The notes: generated from the letters alone by a model not told the origin. A DNA stretch of 40,869 bases from Bacillota bacterium (GCA_016282255.1 JAEEKE010000102.1:1-40869); one strand, 5' to 3'. Numbered from the stretch's first letter, positions 8,066 to 16,012 are shown. Numbers and translations are program-made.

Positions 8066-9547
8066 ATGAAGATCGGATTTGACAACGAGAAATACATCAG
8101 GATGCAGTCTCAGAAGATCCTTGAGCGCATCTCGCGCTTCGGGGACAAGCTCTATCTCGAATTCGGCGGCAAGCTGTTCGACGACTACCATGCTTCGCGC
8201 GTCATACCCGGCTTTGAGCCCGACACCAAGATAAACATGCTGCTCGAGCTGCGCGACAGCGCCGAGATCATCCTCGCGATCCATTCCGGGGATATCGAGC
8301 GCAGCAAGATAAGGAGCGATATCGACATCGCCTACGACAGGGAGGTCCTGCGCCTGATCGACGCGTTTTCAAAGCGCGGCCTGCTCGTCTCCGGCGTCGT
8401 CATCACGCGCTACCGCGAGGGCCAGCATGCGGTCGATTCCTTTGCCGACAGGCTCCGCCGCCTCGGCGTGCGCGTCTACCGCCATTATCCGATCGACGGT
8501 TACCCGAAGAACCCCAAGCTGATCGTCAGCGAGGAGGGCTTCGGCCGCAATGAGTTCGTGGAGACCACGCGCCCGCTCGTCATCGTCACGGCGCCCGGCC
8601 CCGGCAGCGGCAAGCTGGCCGTCTGCCTCTCGCAGATCTACCAGGAGTTCCGCAGGGGCGTCTGCGCGGGCTACGCCAAGTTTGAGACCTTCCCGGTCTG
8701 GAACCTGCCCCTGACCCATCCCGTCAACCTTGCGTACGAGGCGGCCACGATCGATCTGGACGACATGAACATGATCGATCCGTTCCACCTGCAGGCCTAC
8801 GGCGTGACCACCGTCAACTACAACCGCGATATCGAGTCCTTCCCCGTGCTGAACACGATGTTCACGCATATCTACGGCGAATCGCCCTATAAATCCCCCA
8901 CGGATATGGGCGTGAACATGATCGGCAACTGCATCACGGACGACGAGGCCGTTTGTGCGGCCGCAAAGCAGGAGATAATCCGCCGCTATTACCAGACCGC
9001 CTGCGCCTTCAAGCGCGGCCGCGTCGACAAGGAGCAGGTCTATAAGGCGGAGTTCATAATGACCCGCGCGGGGCTGACCGTGGAGGACCGCCCCGTCGTT
9101 GCCGCCGCGCTCAACAGAGCGGAGGAGACCGGCGCCCCGGCGATGGCTATCGAGCTGCCGGACGGCAGGATGATCACCGGCAAGACCGGCGAATTCGTCG
9201 GCCCCGCGGCCGGCGCGCTCGTCAACGCGCTCAAGGCGCTCGCGGGCATCAACAAGGATATCGACCTGCTTTCACCGATCGTGCTGCGGCCTATAAGGGA
9301 GCTCAAGACCAGGCATTTCGGCAGCGAGAACCCGCTGCTGCATTCGGACGAGCTTTTATACGCGCTCTCGATCTGCGCCGCGACCAACCCGACCGCCGCG
9401 CTCGCGATGGAGCAGCTGCCCAAGCTTCGCGGATGCGAGGCGCATTCATCGGTCATGCTGACCCTTGCCGACCGCTCGGTCTACCGCAAGCTCGGCGTGA
9501 ACTGCACGAATGAGCCAAACCTCAGCGGCAACCGGTTCTACTTATAA
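8066..9547 (+). CDS. DUF1846 family protein
   Basis: The 493-residue cytoplasmic protein matches the DUF1846 family along its length: the MKIGFDNEKYIRMQS opening, a glycine-rich TAPGPGSGKL segment near residues 175-184 that resembles a nucleotide-binding loop, and the conserved VNYNRDIE and GVNMIGNCITDDEAV stretches. The family is widespread in Firmicutes and structures exist, but its function is not established. The start follows an AGGAAAGG site at a somewhat long distance. It lies 56 bases after the preceding gene and is followed by a clear terminator, so it is probably the last gene of the oadB transcript. Confidence 0.92.
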   Translation: MKIGFDNEKYIRMQSQKILERISRFGDKLYLEFGGKLFDDYHASRVIPGFEPDTKINMLLELRDSAEIILAIHSGDIERSKIRSDIDIAYDREVLRLIDAFSKRGLLVSGVVITRYREGQHAVDSFADRLRRLGVRVYRHYPIDGYPKNPKLIVSEEGFGRNEFVETTRPLVIVTAPGPGSGKLAVCLSQIYQEFRRGVCAGYAKFETFPVWNLPLTHPVNLAYEAATIDLDDMNMIDPFHLQAYGVTTVNYNRDIESFPVLNTMFTHIYGESPYKSPTDMGVNMIGNCITDDEAVCAAAKQEIIRRYYQTACAFKRGRVDKEQVYKAEFIMTRAGLTVEDRPVVAAALNRAEETGAPAMAIELPDGRMITGKTGEFVGPAAGALVNALKALAGINKDIDLLSPIVLRPIRELKTRHFGSENPLLHSDELLYALSICAATNPTAALAMEQLPKLRGCEAHSSVMLTLADRSVYRKLGVNCTNEPNLSGNRFYL

Positions 9548-9596
9548 GCAATGAAAAAAAGATCCGCGGGGAAATCCGCATAAGTTAGTTTGACAG

Positions 9597-9630
9597 AACG
9601 GTACAGCCCATCACGGGCTGCACCGTTTTT
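9597..9630 (+). terminator. Rho-independent terminator after the DUF1846 gene
   Basis: AACGGT-A-CAGCCC (9597-9609) pairs with GGGCTG-C-ACCGTT (9615-9627) around a five-base loop. A run of T follows. One internal A/C mismatch interrupts the stem. Confidence 0.9.
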
Positions 9631-9705
9631 ATGCCGGTCTGCCGGATAATCCCGGGATGAAGGAGCAGAGTCCGGAAAAACCGGGCTGCCGAAGAAGAAA
9701 ATAGG

Positions 9706-9734
9706 TTGTATTTCTCCTAAATCTGTGATATAAT
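9706..9734 (+). promoter_or_regulatory. Promoter of the antitoxin gene
   Basis: TTGTAT (9706-9711), 17 bases and a perfect TATAAT (9729-9734) are followed by AAAGGAGG at 9750-9757 and the ATG at 9767. Confidence 0.8.
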
Positions 9735-9766
9735 AGTATCGTAAGAATGAAAGGAGGCCGATATCA

Positions 9767-10009
9767 ATGAACGTGAATACCAAAAATCTTGTCTCGATAA
9801 CCGAAGCGAATCAGAACTTCTCCCGCGTTGCGCGCATGGTCGATGAAAACGGCGCCGTCGTGATACTCAAAAACAACACGCCGCGCTACCTGCTGATAGA
9901 GTTCGGCAAGGCCGAGCGCGAGCTAGAAGCCGCGGATGAGGACGTTATGGCGGTATCGAAGCGGCTTATCGCCAAGAACAAAAAGGCGTATGAGGTGCTT
10001 GCGGAATGA
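9767..10009 (+). CDS. Phd/YefM-family antitoxin
   Basis: The 80-residue protein has the typical N-terminal fold of Phd/YefM antitoxins: SITEANQNFSRVARMVDENG (about 11-30), then a strand with VVILKNNTPRYLLIEF. These proteins bind DNA through the N-terminus and neutralise a toxin with a flexible C-terminus, here from about residue 50. A strong AAAGGAGG site supports the start. The stop codon overlaps the ATG of the next reading frame, as in phd-doc operons. The toxin frame that follows appears to be an internally deleted remnant, which leaves the antitoxin as an orphan. Confidence 0.88.
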   Translation: MNVNTKNLVSITEANQNFSRVARMVDENGAVVILKNNTPRYLLIEFGKAERELEAADEDVMAVSKRLIAKNKKAYEVLAE

Positions 10010-10134
10010 TAGTCCTTTCAAAGGAGCAGGTGATCTTTCTTCACGCGCAGCTGATCGCCGAAACGGGCGGCGTCGGCGCAGGAGGGTCGGGTTTTGAACA
10101 ATTGCTCAAGTGGATAATCGGCCATCAGCAATAA
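10006..10134 (+). pseudogene. Internally deleted Doc (Fic-fold) toxin remnant, 42 codons
   Basis: The frame begins at the ATG overlapping the antitoxin stop (ATGA). It encodes a Doc-like N-terminus (V-I-F-L-H-A-Q-L-I-A-E-T-G-G, about residues 9-22) and then, within a few glycines, a sequence ending FEQLLKWIIGHQQ that resembles the last helix of Doc proteins. The roughly 80 residues between, including the HxFx[ND]GNKR catalytic loop of the Fic fold, are missing. The simplest reading is an in-frame deletion that joined the two ends of a 120-130-residue toxin. The peptide could still be translated from the overlapping start, but it cannot be an active kinase or AMPylase. The match to the C-terminus rests on a short stretch and is less certain than the N-terminal match. 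Confidence 0.7.
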
Positions 10135-10151
10135 CGCTTTGTTTTGTTTGA

Positions 10152-10182
10152 AAAGGACTGCACCCAGCGGGTGCAGTCCTTT
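10152..10182. terminator. Bidirectional terminator
   Basis: A perfect 14-base-pair stem (10152-10165 with 10169-10182) with a three-base loop lies between the converging Doc remnant and the membrane protein gene at 10242. Short A and T runs flank it on both sides, so it can serve both strands. Confidence 0.88.
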
Positions 10183-10241
10183 AAACAGCTGTCATTCTTA
10201 AAGCCGAAGCGCCGAACGGCAGTATCAGTTTCCTTCGTTTT

Positions 10242-10793
10242 TTATCTTCTCGGAATGATGACGGTCCTTATCCTTTCGTCAAAGAGCTTGATCAAAAGCG
10301 AATAGAGTATCTCATACGCGATGAACGCGGCCTCGGTCACGAGTATCATAAGCACGATCGGGTATTCGGGGATCAGGGAGAAAACGTTCTGTCCGATGAT
10401 CTTCGAGCCGAAATACACGCCCGCCGCGGCGATCGCGTTCATTATGATGAGCTTGATTATAAATGCGATGATCCTGTCGCCTATCACCGTGTCAACGCCG
10501 AGCTTTATGAAGCCGTACAGCCCGAAAAAGCCCGCGTACAGGGCAAAATACAGCTTGTTCGGCACGATAAGGAACGTCACCGCCGCCGTCGCGAGGTAGC
10601 AGAGCAGCGCCGGGATGAGGCCGTTCCTTTCGCCGAGCGGGATCCAGATGACGAGCGAGGCGAGGAACAGGAAGCCGAGCCTGCCCGCCGGGAGCGCCGA
10701 CGCCGCGAACATGAACAGCACTCCGAGCGCCGTAGTCATCGCGCAGGAGGTCAGCCTGGCCGTCGCGGAAAGCTTTTTCATTGATCTGCTCAT
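10242..10793 (-). CDS. Polytopic membrane protein of unknown function
   Basis: The 183-residue protein has five or six hydrophobic segments (about 16-34, 38-53, 58-75, 80-98, 108-130 and 143-168) and a positively charged C-terminus. The overall look (short N-terminal charged part, TARLTSCAMTTALGVLF, six segments) is compatible with the substrate-binding S component of an energy-coupling factor vitamin transporter. I cannot identify a substrate motif and no EcfA/EcfT genes are nearby. It follows the J-domain gene by 30 bases, so it is probably the last gene of that three-gene operon. The ribosome binding site is weak, and ATG at 10781 is an alternative start. Confidence 0.75.
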   Translation of the reverse strand: MSRSMKKLSATARLTSCAMTTALGVLFMFAASALPAGRLGFLFLASLVIWIPLGERNGLIPALLCYLATAAVTFLIVPNKLYFALYAGFFGLYGFIKLGVDTVIGDRIIAFIIKLIIMNAIAAAGVYFGSKIIGQNVFSLIPEYPIVLMILVTEAAFIAYEILYSLLIKLFDERIRTVIIPRR

Positions 10794-10823
10794 TTTTCAA
10801 CTCGCTTTCGTTTGTTTATAGGC

Positions 10824-11474
10824 TCAGCAGCAGCGGCAGATGTCGCCGCCCGTGCACTCGCAGCAGGAATCCAGGCACCAGATCGCGGAGCAGACGCGGC
10901 AGAGACCGCCGCCCGAGCAGCTGTCGCCCATCCCGCCCCGGTCGTCGCCGTAGCTGTGGTAGCCCCGGGTGCCGTAGGCGCTGAAGCTGTTCGCGGCGTT
11001 GCCGTATTCGGCGTTGCCGGGCTCCATCTGGGCGGCCAGGTCGAGATAGCGCCTGGCGCTGGCGTATTCGCCGCTCCTGAAAAGCGTTATGCCGTAAAGA
11101 TAATTCCACTCCGCGCCGCGGACCGTGATCGCTTCGAGCGCGCGCCTTGCCTCCTGGATGCGCTGGTTGTTGAGCAGGCGGCGCACCTGGATCAGATCGG
11201 GGCTCGACGCGCGGTAGGACGAGCCCGAAAAGCCCGAGTCGGAGCCCGTGTTCCCGTAGGCGTAGCTCGAGGCGGTGCTGTTCTTGCGCTGCCTGGTGAT
11301 GGTATCGTAGGCTTCGTTGATCTCCTTCAGCTTCTCGTCGGCGAGGTTCTTAAGGGGATTGTCCTGATACTTGTCGGGATGGTATTTTTTAACGAGCTCA
11401 CGGTAGGCCGCGCGGATCTCATCGTCCGACGCGGTCTCCGAAACGCCCAGTACCTGATAGGGATTCAATGCCAT
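10824..11474 (-). CDS. J-domain (DnaJ-like) protein with a cysteine-rich tail
   Basis: The 216-residue protein starts with a J domain (residues 4-65) containing the HPD tripeptide at 32-34, which stimulates the ATPase of DnaK. The DnaJ zinc-finger and substrate domains are absent. After a Ser/Tyr/Gly-rich linker comes a helical region (about 95-155) that looks like TPR-type pairs (RRLLNNQRIQEARRALE and a second unit). The last 31 residues hold ten cysteines and could bind metal or a cofactor. The gene starts directly at the end of the DUF5685 gene with no gap. It is therefore a specialised co-chaperone, perhaps for its DUF5685 neighbour; that pairing is inferred from position alone. Confidence 0.88.
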   Translation of the reverse strand: MALNPYQVLGVSETASDDEIRAAYRELVKKYHPDKYQDNPLKNLADEKLKEINEAYDTITRQRKNSTASSYAYGNTGSDSGFSGSSYRASSPDLIQVRRLLNNQRIQEARRALEAITVRGAEWNYLYGITLFRSGEYASARRYLDLAAQMEPGNAEYGNAANSFSAYGTRGYHSYGDDRGGMGDSCSGGGLCRVCSAIWCLDSCCECTGGDICRCC

Positions 11475-12359
11475 TTATCCGTCCTTTCGGTCAGTTGCTT
11501 TGCGGGCTTTACGCGGCTTGTCGGGGCTGTTGATCCTGTCCCATTCCGCGAAGAGGCCCTTGTGGAAGATATTCTCGAGGACGCCGCGGTCGCAGCCGTC
11601 CTCGGGAGGAAGCTCTAAAAGATCGTAGGCGCTGATCGCCTCGTTGATCGACAGATTTATAAGGAACTCCGCGTCGCTTCGCCCGGCCCCGGTCAGCACG
11701 AAGGGGTTGTAGAGGCCCTTCTTTTCGTCCTTCTCCCTGTCGTCCCAGGCGTCGAAAAGATAGATGACGCGCCCGAGCCAGTACCCGAGCTCCGACAGCA
11801 CCCTCTCGCGCGCCTCGTTCGGCTCGCCGTAGGCGAAGCCGGTCAGTACCAGCCGCATCAGCTCGCCGAAGCGGTTCGCGGCCAGGTCGAGGGAGGGCGC
11901 TTTCTCCTCCTCGACGGCGTGCAGCAGCCGGAGCTGTTCGCCGACGGCCTTATACAGCCCTGCCCGGCGTTTCTTCGCACGGCGGAAGGCGGAGAGCAGG
12001 GGGAGCTTGGCCGCGCGGCGAAGGGGCCGACCGTCGATGACGTCGTCGTCGAGCTTGTATTTGGCGAGGATGACGCAGACGTCCGCAGCGTAGACGAGCG
12101 CGGGGTTATCGCGTTCGACCATCGGCTTTCTCCGCGCGAGCGGATGCACTGGGCAGGCGCGCACGGCGGAGGGGGAGGGGCAGGCGTGGGCCGAGGAGAG
12201 CAGGAGCGCGAGGAAGGCGCAGTCGTAGCTCAGCGTCAGGCGCGAAAGCTGGCCGCAGCCCTTGCCGAGCGCGCGGCAGAGCCCGCAGTACCATGCGTCG
12301 TAGCGCTGCTTTTCCCGAACCAGCAGCTCGGGTATGTATGGCCGAACGTATCCGAACAT
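11475..12359 (-). CDS. DUF5685 family protein
   Basis: The 294-residue protein opens MFGYVRPYIPELLVREKQRY and continues with YCGLCRALGK, the recognisable start of DUF5685. It is mostly helical, with cysteines near residues 27, 30 and 37 and a pair around 60-70, and an acidic KLDDDVIDG segment near 115. The pattern recalls all-helical metal or prenyl-binding folds, but no function is established. The reading frame can be extended three codons to a GTG. The ATG at 12359 is preferred because AAAGGCGG lies nine bases before it, while the same site would abut the GTG. It is the first gene of a minus-strand operon with the J-domain and membrane proteins. Confidence 0.87.
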   Translation of the reverse strand: MFGYVRPYIPELLVREKQRYDAWYCGLCRALGKGCGQLSRLTLSYDCAFLALLLSSAHACPSPSAVRACPVHPLARRKPMVERDNPALVYAADVCVILAKYKLDDDVIDGRPLRRAAKLPLLSAFRRAKKRRAGLYKAVGEQLRLLHAVEEEKAPSLDLAANRFGELMRLVLTGFAYGEPNEARERVLSELGYWLGRVIYLFDAWDDREKDEKKGLYNPFVLTGAGRSDAEFLINLSINEAISAYDLLELPPEDGCDRGVLENIFHKGLFAEWDRINSPDKPRKARKATDRKDG

Positions 12360-12400
12360 AACCTGCACCCGCCTTTAAGGCGCTTATCCTTTCCCACTTT

Positions 12401-12429
12401 ATTGTATAACATTTCAGCCGGGATTGCAA
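12401..12429 (-). promoter_or_regulatory. Promoter of the DUF5685 operon
   Basis: On the minus strand TTGCAA (12429-12424), a 17-base spacer and TACAAT (12406-12401) precede the DUF5685 start by about 40 bases. Confidence 0.78.
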
Positions 12430-12545
12430 CCGCGCTTGTGGCAGGATATGGTAAAAAGAGGAACATTTTGCGGTCGGACCGGAGCGGATATCGCATTTAT
12501 ATTTTCAAAAAAACGAATATTATACTTCCATTTTCCTTAAGCATC

Positions 12546-12554
12546 TGTTATAAT
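12546..12554 (+). promoter_or_regulatory. Extended -10 promoter of the BMP lipoprotein gene
   Basis: TG-T-TATAAT (12546-12554) is a perfect extended -10 element. No convincing -35 box stands 16-18 bases before it, which an extended -10 can tolerate. Transcription from about 12561 gives a 60-base leader to the ATG at 12621. The rest of the 12360-12620 gap is AT-rich with no other feature seen. Confidence 0.65.
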
Positions 12555-12620
12555 ATGATATTGTGAAGGACAAGCGGTCCAAAAGCTTGCCGAAACAACA
12601 ATCACATGGAGGTTTTTATC

Positions 12621-13802
12621 ATGAAAAAGCTGTTCGCACTCCTTATCGCCGTCATGATGATCCTGCCCGTTGTTGCCTGCACCAACAACAACCAGGGCAA
12701 CACCGGCGACTACAAAGTCGCTATGATCACCGACTACGGCGACATCACCGACCAGAGCTTCAACCAGACCACCTACGAAGGCTGCAAAGAGTACTGCGAA
12801 GCCAACAAAATTGAGTTCAAGTACTACAAGCCCGCCGGCGACAGCACCGCTGAGCGCGTTGCGAAGGTCGAGGAAGCTATCGACGCTGGCTACAACGTGA
12901 TCGTAATGCCCGGCTTCGCATTCGCCGGCACCATCTACGAGGTACAGGACAAGGCCGAGTACAAGGACGTTAAGTTCATCGCTCTCGACGTTTCCGAGTT
13001 CGACGTATTCGACTGCTTCTACAACCACGACGAAGCCGGCAATCAGACCGATCTGATCGCTGCCGACAACCAGCCCCACATCGGCAAGAACGTCTACTGC
13101 GCCGTTTACCAGGAAGAGCTCTGCGGCTACATGGCGGGTTACGCTGCCGTTAAGCTCGGCTACAAGCACCTCGGCTTCCTCGGCGGTATGGCTGTTCCCG
13201 CCGTTATCCGCTATGGCTACGGCTTCGTTCAGGGCTGCGACGCGGCTGCGAACGAGATGGGCATCGCGAACGATGTGACCGTTGAGTACGTCTACGGCAA
13301 CCGCTTCTTCGGCACTCCCGAGATCACCGCTTACATGGACACCTGGTATCAGACCAAGGGCGTTGAAGTCGTCTTCGCTTGCGGCGGCGGCATCTACACC
13401 TCCGCTACCGAGGCTGCCAAGAAGGTCAACGGCAAGGTCATCGGCGTCGACGTCGACCAGGCTGCCACCATCAATGCGCTCGGCACCGAGGGCATGACCG
13501 TCACCTCCGCTATGAAGGGCCTTGCTGCGACCGTTAAGAACGTTCTTAACGAGACCATCAAGAACAACGCTTGGGACAAGTTCGGCGGCAAGATCGAGAC
13601 CCTCGGCCTCGTCGGTGAGGATCCCCTCGCGAACTACGTTCAGATCCCGATGAACTCCACCCAGTGGGCGGACGGCTTCACTCAGGACAACTACAAGGAG
13701 CTCGTCAAGAAGATGTTCGACGGCACCATCAAGGTATCCAACGCGATCGACGCTCAGCCGACCGTCACCATCACCGTTGACTATCAGGACAACATCATGT
13801 AA
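12621..13802 (+). CDS. BMP-family nucleoside-binding lipoprotein of an ABC transporter
   Basis: The 393-residue lipoprotein has a signal peptide (MKKLFALL, hydrophobic core 5-19) and lipobox VVAC with Cys20 as the lipidation site. The mature part matches the Bmp/Med family: MITDYGDITDQSFNQ near the start, the VMPGFAF and FIALDVSE strands, LGFLGGMAVPAVIRYGYGFVQGC and VVFACGGGIY. These proteins capture nucleosides outside the cell for an RbsA/YufO-type importer, and such an importer is encoded at 15071-18772 on the opposite strand. The start at 12621 is chosen for the GGAGG site eight bases upstream rather than the in-frame ATG at 12606, which would precede it. The gene uses GCT, GTT and GGC more than its neighbours, in keeping with high expression. 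Confidence 0.92.
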   Translation: MKKLFALLIAVMMILPVVACTNNNQGNTGDYKVAMITDYGDITDQSFNQTTYEGCKEYCEANKIEFKYYKPAGDSTAERVAKVEEAIDAGYNVIVMPGFAFAGTIYEVQDKAEYKDVKFIALDVSEFDVFDCFYNHDEAGNQTDLIAADNQPHIGKNVYCAVYQEELCGYMAGYAAVKLGYKHLGFLGGMAVPAVIRYGYGFVQGCDAAANEMGIANDVTVEYVYGNRFFGTPEITAYMDTWYQTKGVEVVFACGGGIYTSATEAAKKVNGKVIGVDVDQAATINALGTEGMTVTSAMKGLAATVKNVLNETIKNNAWDKFGGKIETLGLVGEDPLANYVQIPMNSTQWADGFTQDNYKELVKKMFDGTIKVSNAIDAQPTVTITVDYQDNIM

Positions 13803-13817
13803 TCCTTTTACGGAAAC

Positions 13818-13848
13818 AAAAAGCGGCTCGCGCAAGCGGGCCGTTTTT
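13818..13848 (+). terminator. Terminator of the BMP gene
   Basis: AAAAA and an eight-pair stem (13824-13831 with 13836-13843, one unpaired G and one G-T pair) around a GCAA loop are followed by TTTTT. Confidence 0.9.
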
Positions 13849-13867
13849 CATATGCGTAAACTGAAAT

Positions 13868-13887
13868 GGAGCGCTTTTTCGCGCTCC
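13868..13887. terminator. Second hairpin between converging genes
   Basis: GGAGCGC (13868-13874) pairs with GCGCTCC (13881-13887) around a TTTTTC loop, and TTTTTT follows a few bases later. It can back up the BMP terminator and may also end the minus-strand transcript whose last codon is at 13901. Confidence 0.65.
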
Positions 13888-13900
13888 CTTGCTTTTTTCA

Positions 13901-14332
13901 TTATACCCGGTAATTGTCGATCTCCGGGCTCACCACGTCGTAATCGAAGAGCTCGAGCAGCACCTCGAGCGGGCAGACGATGCGCTCCACGGCCGGGTGG
14001 TAGTAGAAGACGCAGCTGCGGCTGTCGTGCCGGAACTCCTCGCCGTTGGCGCTCCAGAGGATGATGCGCTTGTTCGAGCGCGTGGCGATCGCCGCGCCGA
14101 GCTCGGTATGGGTGCCCTTGCCGCCGGGGAGCAGGCAGACCATCAGCTCCGCGTCGCGCACGGCGCGGAATTCGTTGAAGGCCACCTCGCTCATGCGCTG
14201 CTCGCTCGCGTAGCGCACGTCGCCGTGGGCCGTCCAGTCGTAGGTCAGCTCGTGACCGTGGGAGATAAAGGTATTCGCAAGGCGGATAGCGAGCGCCGCG
14301 TTGTCGATGCCTGTGGAAACGTAGAACCTCAT
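13901..14332 (-). CDS. Nucleoside 2-deoxyribosyltransferase-like protein
   Basis: The 143-residue cytoplasmic protein has the nucleoside 2-deoxyribosyltransferase/Rossmann-like pattern: a first strand RFYVSTGID, then AIRLANTFISHGHELTYDW, a strand AELMVCLLPGGKGTHTELGAAIATRSNKRIIL, and an acidic residue in THTELG where the family has its catalytic glutamate. Such enzymes cleave or exchange the base of deoxynucleosides. The GGAGG site eight bases before ATG supports the start. It follows thymidine kinase by 36 bases on the same strand and sits beside a nucleoside transporter, which fits base salvage. Related proteins may instead be nucleotide hydrolases, so the exact reaction is uncertain. Confidence 0.78.
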   Translation of the reverse strand: MRFYVSTGIDNAALAIRLANTFISHGHELTYDWTAHGDVRYASEQRMSEVAFNEFRAVRDAELMVCLLPGGKGTHTELGAAIATRSNKRIILWSANGEEFRHDSRSCVFYYHPAVERIVCPLEVLLELFDYDVVSPEIDNYRV

Positions 14333-14368
14333 AGTGTTGACCTCCTTGTTCTTAAATAGGGGGGGCGG

Positions 14369-14935
14369 TCAGTCCGCGCGGATCTTGCCCTCGGCCCAGT
14401 GCTTGCGGCAGAGGCCGATGTATTTGTCGTCCGCGCCGAGCACGACCTGGTCGCCGACCTTGGTGACGCCGCCCTTGCCGTCGAGACGGGCGTTCATGAT
14501 GGCCTTCTTGCCGCACCAGCAGATCGTCTTGATCTCCTCGATGGTGTCCGCAAAGGCCATCAGCCAGTGGCTGCCCTCGAAGAAATTGCCCTGGAAATCG
14601 GTGCGAAGACCGTAGCAGATGACGGGCACGTTGAGATTATCCACCGCGTCGATCAGCTTCATGACCTGCGCCTTGGTGAGGAACTGCGCCTCGTCCACGA
14701 TGATGCAGTCGTAGACATGCGCTTTCACCTCGTTCCAGGGGATCTCGTCGAAGAGGGTGCATTCGTCGATGAGCCCGCAGCGGGAGCGGACCGTGTGCAC
14801 GCCGTCGCGCGTGTCGACCGCGGGCTTGACGAGCAGAGCCTTCTGCCCGCGCTCGCCGTAGTTGTACTTGACCATGATCGCCTGAGCGGTCTTCGAGGAG
14901 CTCATCGCTCCGTAGCGAAAATACAGCTTTGCCAT
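14369..14935 (-). CDS. tdk: Thymidine kinase (type II)
   Basis: The 188-residue enzyme phosphorylates thymidine with ATP. It shows the P-loop GAMSSSKTAQ (about residues 9-18; the usual glycine of the GKS/T sequence is Ser here), the Asp-Glu pair of IIVDEAQFL with the catalytic glutamate, the FRTD-like LRTDFQGNFF segment, and zinc ligands CWCGKKA and CRKHW in the C-terminal lasso region. Length and order match bacterial type II thymidine kinases. GGAGG lies five bases before the ATG. It is transcribed first, followed by the deoxyribosyltransferase-like gene, and it lies next to the nucleoside transporter, so imported thymidine would be captured at once. Confidence 0.95.
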   Translation of the reverse strand: MAKLYFRYGAMSSSKTAQAIMVKYNYGERGQKALLVKPAVDTRDGVHTVRSRCGLIDECTLFDEIPWNEVKAHVYDCIIVDEAQFLTKAQVMKLIDAVDNLNVPVICYGLRTDFQGNFFEGSHWLMAFADTIEEIKTICWCGKKAIMNARLDGKGGVTKVGDQVVLGADDKYIGLCRKHWAEGKIRAD

Positions 14936-14962
14936 AGCTGCCTCCGGGGTTTTGTTATCTCA

Positions 14963-14991
14963 ATAATACCATACAACCGGGGAAAGAACAA
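14963..14991 (-). promoter_or_regulatory. Promoter of tdk
   Basis: Minus-strand TTGTTC (14991-14986), 17 bases and TATTAT (14968-14963) lie about 30 bases before the tdk start. Confidence 0.75.
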
Positions 14992-15014
14992 GCGTTAATT
15001 TGCACTCCATAAAT

Positions 15015-15040
15015 TAAGGACCCCGCGTGGGGGGTCCTTA
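15015..15040 (-). terminator. Terminator of the nucleoside transporter operon
   Basis: A perfect ten-base-pair stem (15015-15024 with 15031-15040) and a six-base loop follow the transporter operon's last codon by about 30 bases. On the minus strand the sequence TTAATTTAT comes after it. It separates the transporter operon from the tdk promoter. Confidence 0.85.
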
Positions 15041-15070
15041 AAAGCCTTGTGTATGTCGGTTTCGGGCGCT

Positions 15071-16012
15071 TTATCTCGTTCCCTTGTCGTACGGGATGCC
15101 CTCCGCCTTGGGCGCCTTGGAGTTCTTGGAGGTGAACGCAAGCACTATCAGCGAGATCAGGTACGGGAGCATGTTGTAGATGGGCTTGGGAATGTTGAGC
15201 GCGGTCAGGAAATCGAAGCCGGTGTAGACGTTCGACAGCGCGCGGAACGCGCCGAACAGCAGCGCCGCGAGCGCGATGCGCAGAGGTTTCCACTGGCCGA
15301 AGATCATGACGGCGAGGGCGAGGAAGCCGAAGCCCGCGACGCCGGTCTCGAAGTTCGCCTGGCTGACGCCAGCGGTGATGTAGACGAGACCGCCGATGCC
15401 GCCCAGCGCGCCGGAGATCAGCACGCCCGCGTAGCGCATCTTTGCGACGCTGATGCCGACCGAAGCCGCCGCCTGCGGATGCTCGCCGCAGCTCATGAGC
15501 CTGAGGCCGAAGCGGGTCTTGTAGAGCACGATGTACGCGGCGATCAGTATGATGACCGTCAGCACCATGAACCAGCTGAACTAGGTGCCCTCCTTGATGA
15601 TGAGCGCCTGGCGGTTCTCGACGAAGCTGAGGCGGGCGCTGTTGTCCGCGCCGTTGGTCATAGCGATGTTCAGCGCCTTGACGATAACGGTCGCGAGCGC
15701 GATGCCGAGCATGTTCATGGCCGTACCGACGAGGGTCTGGTCCGCCTTGAAGTTGACGCTTGCCACGGCTAACAATAATGAGTAGATCATGCCGCAGAGC
15801 ACGGCGGCGAGCGTGGCGATGATGAAGATCAGGAAGGCGGGGGTGGAGGTGGGCATGAAGCTGAGCACGAGCACGCCGCCCAGCGCGCCGATGACCATGA
15901 TGCCTTCAAGACCGATGTTGATGATACCCGAACGCTCGGAGTAACAGCCGCCGAGCGCGACGAGGGTAAGTACCGATGCGAAAACGAGGGTGTATTGGAT
16001 GAGCAGCAGCAT
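15071..16012 (-). pseudogene. Nucleoside ABC transporter permease 2, interrupted by in-frame TAG
   Basis: The gene starts with ATG at 16012, overlapping the stop of permease 1 by one base. It reads LLLIQYTLVFASVLTLVALGG and GIINIGLEGIMVIGALGGV, typical of BPD_transp_2 permeases of the YufQ/NupP type. After 143 codons a TAG stands at 15583-15581, and the same frame continues without shift to TAA at 15071. The continuation shows the expected permease C-terminal half (TRFGLRLMSCGEHPQAAASVGI, FLALAVMIFGQW). The full length would be 313 codons, right for the family. The interruption is therefore one base change (for example CAG or TGG to TAG) or a sequencing error. TAG is an ordinary stop in this genome, as the gene ending at 20304 shows. 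Without suppression the importer would lack one membrane half. Confidence 0.88.

Noticed and set aside
14369..14935. Thymidine kinase as an inactive homologue, because the P-loop has Ser for the usual Gly.
   Set aside because: The remaining catalytic and zinc-binding residues are intact, and my recollection is that this variant occurs in other clostridial thymidine kinases.
15581..15583. TAG read as an amino acid (pyrrolysine or reassigned amber).
   Set aside because: TAG ends another gene normally at 20304, no pyl genes are seen, and permeases of this family have no special residue here.
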